Assembly: GCA_030618105.1 (NCBI GenBank)
Contig: JAUXED010000008.1
Span: forward strand, 1-42,732
Reading direction: 5' to 3'
Length of the DNA stretch: 42,732 nucleotides
Origin: Bacteroidota bacterium
Lineage (GTDB): Bacteria > Bacteroidota > Bacteroidia > Bacteroidales > VadinHA17
Below, piece after piece: positions 1 to 10,133 of this stretch (the first letter of the stretch is position 1; each line of letters begins with the position of its first letter). Under the pieces are notes generated by a model that was given only the letters and a program-made list of their open reading frames with translations, was not told where the DNA came from and searched no databases. The translations under genes and the position numbers were made by a program.

Positions 1-238
1 AAATCACAAATGACAAGCACCAAATTGCATAGAAATTACAAATGACAAGCACCAAAATACAAATAAATTACAATATTCAAAGTTCAAAAAAAGAAAACAG
101 AAAGAAGAAAAAACAATATATAGGTTAACTCTATTTTGACTTTTTGTTATTTGTTATTTGGAACTTATTTGTTATTTGTTTTTTGTTATTTGGTGCTTTA
201 TTTTCGAAAATGCTTGACTTTATAGACAACCACTAATT

Positions 239-1078
239 ATGATGGATTACAAGGCGATGGTTATTATGGATCTGGATGGTACAATTCTTCCGCGTAAAGG
301 GAAGATCGATGAGCGGGATCTTGAGGTAATTGATATGCTGGAGAAGATGAAAGTATGCAGGGTGATAGCAACAGGCAGATCGGTTTTTTCTTTTAAAAGG
401 GCTCTTGGCAATGATTTTCCCATTGATTACCTTATCTTTTCAAGCGGTGCCGGTGTTTTAAACTGGAAAACGAAAGAACTAATTTATAGCCGGAATCTTC
501 AATCAGATGAAACACAAATGATTGTAAAGAAATTGTGGTTTGAGAAACTATCTTTTGCTTTGCATGAACCTATTCCGGACAACCATAAATATTTATATGC
601 TGATATTGATAATACAACCCCTGATTTTTATTACAGGAATGAGCTTTATTCTCAGTATGCAAAACCTTTGGAGAATCCCGAAGCTGAATTTGGTGAAGCA
701 TGCCAGTTTCTGATAATATCTAAAAACAATTCCGGCGTTCATGAAAAGGTAAAGAAAATGTTTCCCGGTTATCATGTGGAAAGGACCACTTCACCTTTGG
801 ATGGTAAGTCTATATGGACAGAGATCTTTCCCCCCGGGATATCGAAAGGATCAGGTTCCTGGTTCCTTGCAAATAAACTTAATATTCCTCTGTCTAATAT
901 CATGGCTTTGGGTAATGATTATAATGATGTTACAATGCTTGACTGGGCTGAAAACAGTTTTATAATATCCAGTTCACCGGATGAGCTGTGTGAGAAGTAC
1001 GAGGTTGTAGGTGATGGTGAACTTACCGGTCTGTGTGAAGCAATATACCGTTTCAATGAAAAAATGAATATCTGGTGA
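239..1078 (+). CDS. HAD-superfamily hydrolase (Cof-type phosphatase)
   Basis: Motif I MDLDGTI near the N-terminus and C-terminal motif GNDYNDVTML; length typical of Cof-like HADs. Confidence 0.9.
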   Translation: MMDYKAMVIMDLDGTILPRKGKIDERDLEVIDMLEKMKVCRVIATGRSVFSFKRALGNDFPIDYLIFSSGAGVLNWKTKELIYSRNLQSDETQMIVKKLWFEKLSFALHEPIPDNHKYLYADIDNTTPDFYYRNELYSQYAKPLENPEAEFGEACQFLIISKNNSGVHEKVKKMFPGYHVERTTSPLDGKSIWTEIFPPGISKGSGSWFLANKLNIPLSNIMALGNDYNDVTMLDWAENSFIISSSPDELCEKYEVVGDGELTGLCEAIYRFNEKMNIW

Positions 1079-1141
1079 TTTCTATTTTTTTTAATTTTTA
1101 ATTTTTAATTTTTAATTTCCGATTTTATTGACAGATACAAA

Positions 1142-2308
1142 TTAAGATATCACCCCTGACCCGATCAGCTCTTCTTCATCGTACCATGCAGCAAACTGTC
1201 CACGGGCTATTCCTCTTTGAGGTTTTGCGAATACTATATACATACCTTCCTTTTTCATATGAAGAGTTGTTTCCTGCAATGGTTGGCGGTAACGAATTCT
1301 AACCAGCATTTTCCGCTTCATACCGGGTTTCATTTCCTGGTCGTTTCTAAGCCAGTGTATTTCGTCTGATTTTACAAATAGTCCTTTGCGGAAGAGACCC
1401 GGATGATTTTTACCCATTCCGGCATAAACAATATTTGTATTTGTGTCATTATCAATAACAAAGAGCGGTTCGGTTTTGCCACCAATATTCAACCCTTTCC
1501 TTTGTCCGATAGTGAAAAAGTGTGCCCCGTTGTGTTCCCCGATCTTTATTCCGTCATGAGATTTATACAAATACTCTTTGGTAATATCTTCAAGAGAATC
1601 AGATTTAATAATGTTGTCGTAATAACCCAATGGAATTTCAATAATGTCTCCCTTTTTTGAAGCAAGTTGTTGTTGTAGAAATACCGGCAGGTCTACTTTA
1701 CCAACAAAACAGATACCCTGAGAGTCTTTACGGTTTGCAGTTGCCAGGCCAAGTTCCGAAGCAATTTTTCTTACTTCAGGTTTTGTAATACTGCCCAGCG
1801 GAAAAATGGCATTTGACAATTGCTTCTGAGATATCTGGCATAAAAAATAGCTCTGGTCTTTATTTTTATCAACACCGGCAAGTAATCTGTATATTGTTTT
1901 ATTGTTTGATTTGATTTCATCTTTACGGCAGTAATGACCTGTGGCTACCAGTTCTCCGCCAAGTCTTCGCGCTTCCCTGGCAAAAAGATCAAACTTTATC
2001 TCTCTGTTGCACAGTACATCAGGATTTGGTGTCCGACCTTCTTTGTATTCATCGAACATATAATCAACCACACGTTCACGGTATTCTTTACTCAAATCGA
2101 CATGGTGAAATGGAATTCCCAGTTTGTCAGCTACCATTTCAGCAAACATCATGTCATCATCCCAGGGACAGTCACCTTTAAGCACGCCTGTTGTATCATG
2201 CCAGTTCTTCATGAATAAAGCTTCCACATCATATCCCTGCTTTTTTAAAAGATATGCTGCAACACTGGAATCAACTCCTCCGGATAACCCAATAAATATT
2301 TTTTTCAT
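1142..2308 (-). CDS. mnmA: tRNA-specific 2-thiouridylase MnmA
   Basis: FIGLSGGVDSSVAAYLLKKQGYDV PP-loop, GDCPWDDDMMFAEMVADKLGIPFH, NPDVLCNREIKF, ATGHYCR, DSQGICFVGK, FTIGQRKGL. The start is taken at MKKIFIGLSGG (2308), not 2362, because a -7-like box (CAAAAGTA on + = TACTTTTG on -) lies at 2360-2367. Confidence 0.95.
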   Translation of the reverse strand: MKKIFIGLSGGVDSSVAAYLLKKQGYDVEALFMKNWHDTTGVLKGDCPWDDDMMFAEMVADKLGIPFHHVDLSKEYRERVVDYMFDEYKEGRTPNPDVLCNREIKFDLFAREARRLGGELVATGHYCRKDEIKSNNKTIYRLLAGVDKNKDQSYFLCQISQKQLSNAIFPLGSITKPEVRKIASELGLATANRKDSQGICFVGKVDLPVFLQQQLASKKGDIIEIPLGYYDNIIKSDSLEDITKEYLYKSHDGIKIGEHNGAHFFTIGQRKGLNIGGKTEPLFVIDNDTNTNIVYAGMGKNHPGLFRKGLFVKSDEIHWLRNDQEMKPGMKRKMLVRIRYRQPLQETTLHMKKEGMYIVFAKPQRGIARGQFAAWYDEEELIGSGVIS

Positions 2309-2359
2309 AATTTTTCTATACCGAAAGTATTTTCTCAATTTCACCCAGTTCTTTGCTTG

Positions 2360-2367
2360 CAAAAGTA
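2360..2367 (-). promoter_or_regulatory. Candidate Bacteroidota -7 box TACTTTTG for mnmA
   Basis: Matches TAnnTTTG on the minus strand about 50 nt upstream of the chosen start; no clear -33 TTTG. Confidence 0.4.
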
Positions 2368-2387
2368 GTATTATTTAAACACTTAAA

Positions 2388-2450
2388 AGAGGGAATAGAG
2401 GGAATAGAGGGAATAGAGGGAATAGAGGGAGTAGAGGGAGTAGAGGGGAA
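2388..2450 (+). repeat. 9-bp tandem array, unit GGAATAGAG (array A)
   Basis: gggaatagagggaatagagggaatagagggaatagagggagtagagggagtagagg read directly. Confidence 0.95.
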
Positions 2451-2501
2451 GAATGGAATATTTTCGTACTTTTAGTTTTTATTGTTTTGTTTCTTTGCTT
2501 T

Positions 2502-5500
2502 ATGTCAAAACTAACAGTATATAGTGCTTCGGCGGGTTCAGGAAAAACTTTTATCCTGGCTGTTGAATATATAAAATTACTTTTCAAATCAAGACATGAG
2601 TACAGGCACATCCTTGCTGTAACATTTACTAATAAAGCTACTGCCGAAATGAAAGCAAGGATAATCCGGGAGTTGAATAACCTTGCCATTAATGAACCAT
2701 CACCGGCAACGGATAGATTAATGAAGGAGATTGATTTGCCACCTGAACAGATTATCAGGGAAGCGGAGGTGATAAGAGACTACCTGCTACATGATTATTC
2801 AAGATTTTCGGTTGGAACAATTGACAATTTTTTTCAACGGATTCTAACTTCTTTTGCCAGGGAAACAGGTTTGCAATTTGGATTTAACCTCGAGCTTGAT
2901 AATAAAAGGATACTTGAACAAGCTGTTGATAACCTGATGGATAATCTGGATGGAAAGTCTAAATTAACTGATTGGCTGATCAGATTTGCGGAAAATAGAG
3001 TTGAAGAAGGCAAGAACTGGAATTTCAGGGATAGCCTGATTGATCTGGGTAAGGAAATTTTTTCAGAAAACTACCAGGGTGTTGATGATAAATATATACA
3101 GGATGGGTCTGACTCTTTTTTGAATAAACTGAATGAATATCAGAATAGCTTGCATAAGATCATCCGCTTATTTGAAAATGCTGTAGAGAAATTTGGAAAT
3201 GAAGGTTTGGACATAATTAGTGAACATGGATTGGAAATAGAAGATTTCAAGCATGGAAGTTCGAGTGTTCCACGTTATTTTTGGTATCTGGCTGAAAGAG
3301 ACAGGAAGAAATTCACTCCTCGTCAACGTGATATAAATGCTATTGATAATCCGGATGGATGGGTAAAAGATACATCTGAAAAAAAGAATGAAATTATAGC
3401 TGCAGTAGATGGTGGTTTAAATGAGGTTTTAAAGCGGGCAATTGAATTCTATAATAAAAATTTCAGGGAATATTTTACAGCAGTAAGTATAAATAATAAT
3501 CTGTTCTCCTTCGGAATTCTTGCAGATATTGAACAGCAAATCAGGGAGATTACACATAATGATAATCTTTTCCTTTTATCTGACGTCCCCGGGTTTCTTA
3601 ATAAGATCATTAATGGGAATGAAGCTCCGTTTATTTATGAAAAGACAGGCAATCACTTTAAATATTTCATGATTGATGAATTTCAGGACACATCAACAAT
3701 CCAGTGGGAAAATTTCAAACCGTTGATAATCAACAGTATTTCAGAGGGATATAAAAATATGGTTGTTGGAGATATAAAGCAGTCAATATATCGTTGGAGA
3801 AACAGTGACTGGAATATTCTTGCTTCCCTTATTGCAGGAAATCAAAATGTTTTTGATGTGGATAAAAGGTCTTTAAAGGAAAACTGGAGGAGCAAACGAA
3901 ATATTGTTGATTTTAATAACAGACTGTTTGAGGCAGCAAAGAAGCTGCTGGATGATCTTTTTGTAAGCGGTCTCCAGGAGAATGGTGAAAGGAATCAGAA
4001 TATAAAAGGTTTGGGTATTGATACCACGATATCCGGTGTTTTTAGTGATCATATCCAGGTACTACCCGGCGGTGAAGATAGAAAAGGGGGATATATTGAA
4101 ATTTCTTTTATTGATCCGGGAAAGGAGAAATGGGAAAGTAAAGTACTGGAAAAATTACCTGTTCTGGTTAATGACTTGCTTGATAAAGGATTGAGACCTG
4201 GTGAAATTGCAATACTTGTCAGGAAAAAGGATCAGGCTGTTAAGGTTATGGAAAGTCTGCTTAGTTATATGAATAATGACAAGGAACATAGGAAAACATA
4301 TAACCTGATTTCAGACGATTCCCTGTTTATCAGGAATTCAGGAGCTGTTAAATTTTTACTGGGAATGCTTCGGTATTTTCTGAATCCTGATGATGACATA
4401 AATAACTCATGGTTATTATATTATCTTAATAAAAAGGATAAACTTACCCGGAAGGATGATGGAGAAAGTGAATTATTTGAGGAAAATGATCGCAGTGCCA
4501 GGCTGATATCCATTTTACCGGTTGAATTTAGAGAAACCCTGTATAATTTAAAGAATCTCCCTTTATTTGAACTGACCGAAAACCTTATCAGAATTTTTAA
4601 GCTGAACACAATAGAAGATGAAATCCCGTTTATTCAGGCTTTTCAGGATCTGGTTATTGAATATTCAAAAACAGAATTTTCAGGGATCATGCAATTTATG
4701 GAATTGTGGGAACAAACAGGAATAGAAAAGAGCATACAGTTATCTGAAAAACTGGATGCGGTACGTGTTATTACTTTACATAAAGCTAAAGGCTTGCAAT
4801 TCAGATCAGTAATAATACCTTTCTGTAATTGGAAAATTGATCATGAAATAAACCCAATGATATGGTGTGAACCAAAAACTGCTCCATTTAATAAGCTTGA
4901 CCGGATTCCGGTAAAGTATGTAAAGAATTTAGCATTAACAGAATTTGATCAGGATTATTTCCGGGAAAAATTTTATACGTTTATTGATAACCTTAATTTG
5001 TTGTATGTTGCTTTTACCAGAGCTATGGACAGCTTATTTGTAATGTGTCCTCCACCACCTGTAAAGTCCGGGGGGCTAACTAATATGGGACACCTGGTAA
5101 GAGAGGCGATCAATTATTGTGCTGAGGCTTCAAATACCGAAATGAAAAATCAGGGAATAGATTTTTCAAAATTCAGGGATACCGAAAAGGAGGTTTTTCA
5201 AATAGGCATTAATGAAATATCAAAAGATCTTCCTGTGAAGATTGGTTTGGGGGAAATGGCAGTAAAAACTTATCCATCCAACAAATACTCTGCGAAACTG
5301 CGATTTAATCTTCAGGCGGATGACTATTTTGAACCTGCTGCAATAGGTGAAAGGTCAAAAGTAAACTATGGAAAGATAATGCATGAAATATTTGAAAATA
5401 TAACAACTTTAAAGGATATAGAATCATCGTTGAAAAAATTGGTTTATGCCGGGAAAATCTCGAATGATGAAACAGCTGCAATCAGGAATAATATTTTCAA

Positions 5501-5780
5501 AAAACTGGAAAATGAACAAGTAAAGGATTGGTTCAGTGATAAATGGAAAGTGAAAGCAGAAGCTGATATTTTATTGAAGGATGGAAAGATAAAACGTCCT
5601 GACAGGGTGATTTATAATAATGAAAAAACAGTGGTTATTGACTATAAGTTCGGAGAGATCAAGGAATCAAAACACCGGTCACAGATAAGGCAGTATATGA
5701 ATTATTTGTCAGAAATGGGATACAAACGTATTGAGGGATATCTGTGGTATGTTGAGATGGATGAAGTTATTAAGGTATAG
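2502..5780 (+). CDS. UvrD/Rep-family helicase-nuclease, AddA/RecB-like
   Basis: Walker A SASAGSGKTF, DEFQDTSTIQW, GDIKQSIYRWR, VRVITLHKAKGLQF, LLYVAFTRAMDSLFV, and C-terminal nuclease motif RPDRVIYNNEKTVVIDYKFGE. Start at MSKLTVYSASAGSGKT. Confidence 0.92.
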   Translation: MSKLTVYSASAGSGKTFILAVEYIKLLFKSRHEYRHILAVTFTNKATAEMKARIIRELNNLAINEPSPATDRLMKEIDLPPEQIIREAEVIRDYLLHDYSRFSVGTIDNFFQRILTSFARETGLQFGFNLELDNKRILEQAVDNLMDNLDGKSKLTDWLIRFAENRVEEGKNWNFRDSLIDLGKEIFSENYQGVDDKYIQDGSDSFLNKLNEYQNSLHKIIRLFENAVEKFGNEGLDIISEHGLEIEDFKHGSSSVPRYFWYLAERDRKKFTPRQRDINAIDNPDGWVKDTSEKKNEIIAAVDGGLNEVLKRAIEFYNKNFREYFTAVSINNNLFSFGILADIEQQIREITHNDNLFLLSDVPGFLNKIINGNEAPFIYEKTGNHFKYFMIDEFQDTSTIQWENFKPLIINSISEGYKNMVVGDIKQSIYRWRNSDWNILASLIAGNQNVFDVDKRSLKENWRSKRNIVDFNNRLFEAAKKLLDDLFVSGLQENGERNQNIKGLGIDTTISGVFSDHIQVLPGGEDRKGGYIEISFIDPGKEKWESKVLEKLPVLVNDLLDKGLRPGEIAILVRKKDQAVKVMESLLSYMNNDKEHRKTYNLISDDSLFIRNSGAVKFLLGMLRYFLNPDDDINNSWLLYYLNKKDKLTRKDDGESELFEENDRSARLISILPVEFRETLYNLKNLPLFELTENLIRIFKLNTIEDEIPFIQAFQDLVIEYSKTEFSGIMQFMELWEQTGIEKSIQLSEKLDAVRVITLHKAKGLQFRSVIIPFCNWKIDHEINPMIWCEPKTAPFNKLDRIPVKYVKNLALTEFDQDYFREKFYTFIDNLNLLYVAFTRAMDSLFVMCPPPPVKSGGLTNMGHLVREAINYCAEASNTEMKNQGIDFSKFRDTEKEVFQIGINEISKDLPVKIGLGEMAVKTYPSNKYSAKLRFNLQADDYFEPAAIGERSKVNYGKIMHEIFENITTLKDIESSLKKLVYAGKISNDETAAIRNNIFKKLENEQVKDWFSDKWKVKAEADILLKDGKIKRPDRVIYNNEKTVVIDYKFGEIKESKHRSQIRQYMNYLSEMGYKRIEGYLWYVEMDEVIKV

Positions 5781-5870
5781 GAGCGAAGAGCAAAGAGCGA
5801 AGAGCAAAGAGGAGAGGGGGCGAAGAGGAGAAAAGGAGAAGAGGAGAAGGTGAGAAGAGGAGAAGAGTTT
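5781..5870 (+). repeat. Purine-rich degenerate repeat (GAGCGAAGAGCAAA / GAGGAGAAAAG)
   Basis: gagcgaagagcaaagagcgaagagcaaagaggagagggggcgaagaggagaaaaggagaagaggagaagg. Confidence 0.85.
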
Positions 5871-5888
5871 TTGAGAAAATGTTTGTAG

Positions 5889-5908
5889 AGACAAGGCACG
5901 CCTTGTCT
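5889..5908. repeat. Palindrome AGACAAGGC-AC-GCCTTGTCT (copy 1)
   Basis: Perfect 9-bp arms around a 2-nt centre; a second copy lies at 22713-22732. Confidence 0.95.
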
Positions 5909-5957
5909 GGAGATTGTTTAATTAGGTAAGCCAAATTAACCTATTTTTAAATTATTT

Positions 5958-6908
5958 ATGAGCAAAAAGGTTTATAGCTGGGGACATGATAGAAGATTTA
6001 ATGCTTACCCGAACTATTTTAGGAAAATATTTGGAGAAAGAGTTCAGAAAGTGAGTATTGATGCCGGTTTTACATGTCCTAACAGGGATGGCTTAATTGC
6101 AAAGGGTGGTTGTACCTATTGTAACAATAATGCTTTTAATCCATCTTATTGCAAGCCTGAAAATACTGTAAGTGAGCAGATTAAGCAGGGTATTGAATTT
6201 CATAAGGTGCGATATCGAAAAGCTACAAAATATCTTGCATACTTTCAGGCTTATTCCAATACATACGCTCCATTGGAGGTCTTAAAGAAGATATACCGGG
6301 AAGCTTTGGAATTTCCCGGAGTGGTTGGATTGGTTATTGGAACCCGTCCTGATTGTGTGGATGATGAAAAACTGGATTATTTGAGTAAACTGGCAGAAAA
6401 ATATTATGTGATCATTGAATATGGCGTTGAATCGGTTTATAATTCAACTCTTCAACGGGTTAACAGGGGACATACGTATGAACAAAGTGTTGAGTCTATT
6501 GAAAAAACTGCCAGGAAAGGTATTCGTGTCGGGGCTCATTTTATTTTTGGTCTGCCGGGCGAGAGCAGGAAACAAATGCTCGATGAAGCTGGTATCATTT
6601 CCGGTCTGCCTTTGAACAATGTAAAATTTCATCAATTGCAAATTGTTAAGGATACAGCTATGTCATTGGAATACAGGGAACATCCTGAACGATTTGAATT
6701 GTTTACGTGGGAAGAATATCTTGATTTTATTGTAAGTTTTGTTGAAAGACTCAATCCGGCATTTGTTGTTGAAAGGATCACCGGTGAAGCACCGCCCGGA
6801 TATCTGACTGGTCCCCGGTGGAATATGAAACGAACAGATCAGATACTTAATTTTTTTGAACAAAAACTGGAAGAAATGGATACATGGCAAGGACGAAGAA
6901 GTATGTAG
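5958..6908 (+). CDS. TIGR01212-family radical SAM protein (YhcC-like)
   Basis: SIDAGFTCPNRDGLIAKGGCTYCNNNAFNPSY (CxnCxxC), GTRPDCVDDEKLDYL, EYGVESVYNSTLQRVNRGHTYEQSVE, FHQLQIVKDTAM. Confidence 0.92.
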   Translation: MSKKVYSWGHDRRFNAYPNYFRKIFGERVQKVSIDAGFTCPNRDGLIAKGGCTYCNNNAFNPSYCKPENTVSEQIKQGIEFHKVRYRKATKYLAYFQAYSNTYAPLEVLKKIYREALEFPGVVGLVIGTRPDCVDDEKLDYLSKLAEKYYVIIEYGVESVYNSTLQRVNRGHTYEQSVESIEKTARKGIRVGAHFIFGLPGESRKQMLDEAGIISGLPLNNVKFHQLQIVKDTAMSLEYREHPERFELFTWEEYLDFIVSFVERLNPAFVVERITGEAPPGYLTGPRWNMKRTDQILNFFEQKLEEMDTWQGRRSM

Positions 6909-7025
6909 TAGGTAGTAGGAAGTAAGTAGTAGAAGAGGTGACTCGTAACCCGTAACACTATTGAAAAAACCCAGTAACCAGTACCCAGAACCTGATTTTT
7001 AACCTTGCGTTAATACTTTAATATA

Positions 7026-9935
7026 TTGAAGAACAATTTCTTATACCAGATTGCAAAAAAGGTTTATGAACGTCATTATGAAGAGCTTGGTGACGTATGC
7101 GTAGTTTTTCCAAATAAAAGAGCGGGTTTGTTTTTTAGCCGTTATCTCAGTGAAATTACGGAAAAACCGGTCTGGTCTCCTGTTTTTATGACAATCAGAG
7201 AGTTAATGCAGGAATTTTCCGGTCTTCAGCTAGCCGATCCGCTGTATTTGATTTTTGAACTTTACAAAATCTTCCGGCAGGAAAAAAAATCAGAGGAGAG
7301 TTTTGATGAATTTTACCACTGGGGAGAAATGCTTCTCAGTGATTTTGATGAAGTGGATAAATACCTTGTTTCGGCAAAAGAACTGTTCCGGAATCTTAGT
7401 GATTTAAAGAAAATTGAAGACCGGTTTTCTACTCTTGATGATGAGCAAATTGAAGTCATTAAACAGTTCTGGAAATGGTTTGACCCTGAAAAAAGATCTG
7501 AGCATCAGGAAGAATTTGTCAACTTGTGGGAGGTGTTGTATAAGATATATTCCGGGTTTAAAAATACGATCAGTAATGAGGGACTTGCATATGAGGGAAT
7601 GCTTTACAGGCAGGTAGCGGAGAAAATACAAAAAAAGCAGAACCTGGAATTGAAGTATTCATCATATATAATTGTCGGGTTTAATGCCTTGAGTAAAGCT
7701 GAAGACAGGTTATTTGAATATTTGAGAGATAGTGGAAAAGCTGAATTCTATTGGGATTGGGACAAGTATTATTTAGATAAAGGGAAGGAGTTCCGGGAGG
7801 CAGGTTTTTTTATTTCAAAGAACAGAAAAAAACATCCTTCTGCAGAATTGGATCTTACTTTCAATTATATGCTGGATAAGAGTAAAAAAATTGAATTTAT
7901 AGGCGTACCCTCAGAAATTGGTCAGGCAAAAATTCTGGAACAGGTTTTCAGGGAATCATACGGGAAAATCGAAAACCTTGATCATAAAACTGCAGTTGTT
8001 CTTCCGGATGAACATCTTTTAATGCCGGTAATATACTCCCTGCCTGAAGAAATAAGTAATGTTAATATTACTATGGGATATCCCGTTAAAAACACTCCTG
8101 TATACGGATTAGTGTGTAATTTGATTGAACTACAGCGATCACTCAGGAATAAATCCGGCAGGAATCCGGTTTTTTATTTCAAACATATTCTTCCTATACT
8201 ATATAGTCATTATGTTCAGAATGTTGCAGGTGAAGAAGCAAAAACAATTGAACAGAATATCAATTCAAAAAACATTATATACTGGTCTCCCGGAAAAGAG
8301 GTTAAAAACCGGTTGTTACGAATAATATTTACTGCTGTAGAAAAGGTTGAGGATATATCATCGTATCTGCTTGAGATACTGGAATATTTCCATAAACAGG
8401 ATCCTGATGAAGAAAAGGAAAAACCGGACTTTTCAACATTAGAAAGGGAGTATATTTATAATGTTTATACATCAATAAAGCGGCTTGACGATGTAATTAA
8501 GTCAGCCAAAGGAATAAGATTATCCCTTGATATTTATTATCGGTTACTTAACAGGTATATGCGTGATATGAAGATCCCATTTAGTGGAGAACCTTTAAGT
8601 GGTTTACAGATAATGGGTATTCTGGAAACAAGGACTTTAGATTTTGAAAATGTGGTTATTCTTTCAATGAACGAAGGTACATTCCCCAGGTCCCGGCCCC
8701 GTTATTCATTTATTCCATTTAACCTCAGAAAGGGATTTGATCTTCCAACCATCGAACATCAGGATTCTATTTATGCATATTATTTTTACCGGTTGATTCA
8801 AAGGGCCCGGAACATATCCTTGATTTATGATACAAGTTCGGGAGGTCTAAAAACCGGAGAGATGAGCAGGTTCCTTACTCAAATGAAGTATGATAAGGAG
8901 GTTAAAGTAACAGAAAGGATACTTGGTTATAAAATTAATATCGATGTAAATGATCCAATCCGGATTTTCAAGAATAAAAAAACTTTGCAGGTATTATCAG
9001 AGTATATAGTTAAGGATAATAAGGAGAAGAGATACCTTTCTCCAAGTGCACTGAATATGTATCTGGATTGTTCATTGAAATTTTATTTTAAACATGTTGC
9101 ACGACTTAAAGAGCCGGATGAAGTGATTGAAGAGATAGATCCAATGATATTTGGAAACCTTTTGCACCATTCGGTTAACCTTCTTTACAAGCCATATGAA
9201 GGTAAAGCTGTTGATTTGCCGGTTATTAACGAATTAATAAATGATCGTAATAAAATAAGGGATTATGTAAACCAATCCTTTAAAGAGATCTGGTTTAAGA
9301 ATGATAAAAAAAAGATGGATAACCTTGAAATTTCCGGAAAAAGTATGGTTATCCGTGATGTTTTATTAAAATATGTAGTGTCATTGTTGGAAACCGATCT
9401 TAAATATGTTCCATTCCGGATTATTGAGTTGGAGAAATACCACTGGTTAGATATTCCTGTCTCCATTGATGGTATGCCTGAAAAAGTGAGGGTAGGGGGA
9501 AGGGTTGACAGAATTGATATGGTTGACGGGATAATCAGGGTGATTGACTATAAAACCGGTGCAACCGGTAATACAATTAAAATGATCAGCGATCTGTTTG
9601 TTTCAGGAAATAAGAACAGGGAAAGAGCGGTTTTCCAAACTTTTCTGTATGCCTTAATGCTGAAAATGAAGGAATCAGATACACCGGTTATTCCCGGGAT
9701 TTACTCTGTAAGAGATATTCACAATAAAAATTTTGATTACCGGATTTTTATTAAGGATAGAAATAAAACTTCATCTCCGGTTTTGGATATATCTGACTAT
9801 GGTATGGCTTTTACGGATTTGTTAAAAAATGTAATTGAGGAAATTTACGACATCACTATTCCATTTCAGCAAGTGGATGATCCGGAAATTTGTAAATATT
9901 GTCCTTATAAACAATTGTGCAGCAGGGATAAATAA
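7026..9935 (+). CDS. PD-(D/E)XK nuclease family protein, AddB-like, with predicted Fe-S cysteines
   Basis: VGGRVDRIDMVDGIIRVIDYKTG nuclease motif; LSPSALNMYLDCSLKFYFKH plus C-terminal CKYCPYKQLC (AddB/Cas4-style cysteine cluster). Starts with TTG. Confidence 0.88.
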   Translation: MKNNFLYQIAKKVYERHYEELGDVCVVFPNKRAGLFFSRYLSEITEKPVWSPVFMTIRELMQEFSGLQLADPLYLIFELYKIFRQEKKSEESFDEFYHWGEMLLSDFDEVDKYLVSAKELFRNLSDLKKIEDRFSTLDDEQIEVIKQFWKWFDPEKRSEHQEEFVNLWEVLYKIYSGFKNTISNEGLAYEGMLYRQVAEKIQKKQNLELKYSSYIIVGFNALSKAEDRLFEYLRDSGKAEFYWDWDKYYLDKGKEFREAGFFISKNRKKHPSAELDLTFNYMLDKSKKIEFIGVPSEIGQAKILEQVFRESYGKIENLDHKTAVVLPDEHLLMPVIYSLPEEISNVNITMGYPVKNTPVYGLVCNLIELQRSLRNKSGRNPVFYFKHILPILYSHYVQNVAGEEAKTIEQNINSKNIIYWSPGKEVKNRLLRIIFTAVEKVEDISSYLLEILEYFHKQDPDEEKEKPDFSTLEREYIYNVYTSIKRLDDVIKSAKGIRLSLDIYYRLLNRYMRDMKIPFSGEPLSGLQIMGILETRTLDFENVVILSMNEGTFPRSRPRYSFIPFNLRKGFDLPTIEHQDSIYAYYFYRLIQRARNISLIYDTSSGGLKTGEMSRFLTQMKYDKEVKVTERILGYKINIDVNDPIRIFKNKKTLQVLSEYIVKDNKEKRYLSPSALNMYLDCSLKFYFKHVARLKEPDEVIEEIDPMIFGNLLHHSVNLLYKPYEGKAVDLPVINELINDRNKIRDYVNQSFKEIWFKNDKKKMDNLEISGKSMVIRDVLLKYVVSLLETDLKYVPFRIIELEKYHWLDIPVSIDGMPEKVRVGGRVDRIDMVDGIIRVIDYKTGATGNTIKMISDLFVSGNKNRERAVFQTFLYALMLKMKESDTPVIPGIYSVRDIHNKNFDYRIFIKDRNKTSSPVLDISDYGMAFTDLLKNVIEEIYDITIPFQQVDDPEICKYCPYKQLCSRDK

Positions 9936-9974
9936 GAAGTCGGCAGTCGGTAGTCGGCAATCAACAAAAAAAAC

Positions 9975-10068
9975 TCCTAACGCGAAACACGAAACTCGTA
10001 ACACGTAACACGAAACAATTTAATCATTTTATCATTTCAAACATAAAGTACTTAATAATTACAATTGG
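9975..10068 (+). repeat. CGTAACACGAAAC-type repeats plus AATTTAATCATTTTATCATTTCAAAC module (copy 1)
   Basis: Similar in order and sequence to 17544-17670 upstream of yidC. Confidence 0.7.
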
Positions 10069-10133
10069 TATATTTTTTTATTAATTTGCGAAGCCATGTT
10101 CATATTTTTGTTAAACAGCCTTTTTTATAGCAT

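Noticed and set aside
2375-2689. 104-aa minus-strand ORF ending LLPLLPLFPLFPLFPLFPLLSV
   Set aside because: Reads through array A and antisense to AddA; the CTCTATTCC strand has no stops in any frame, so open frames are expected by chance.
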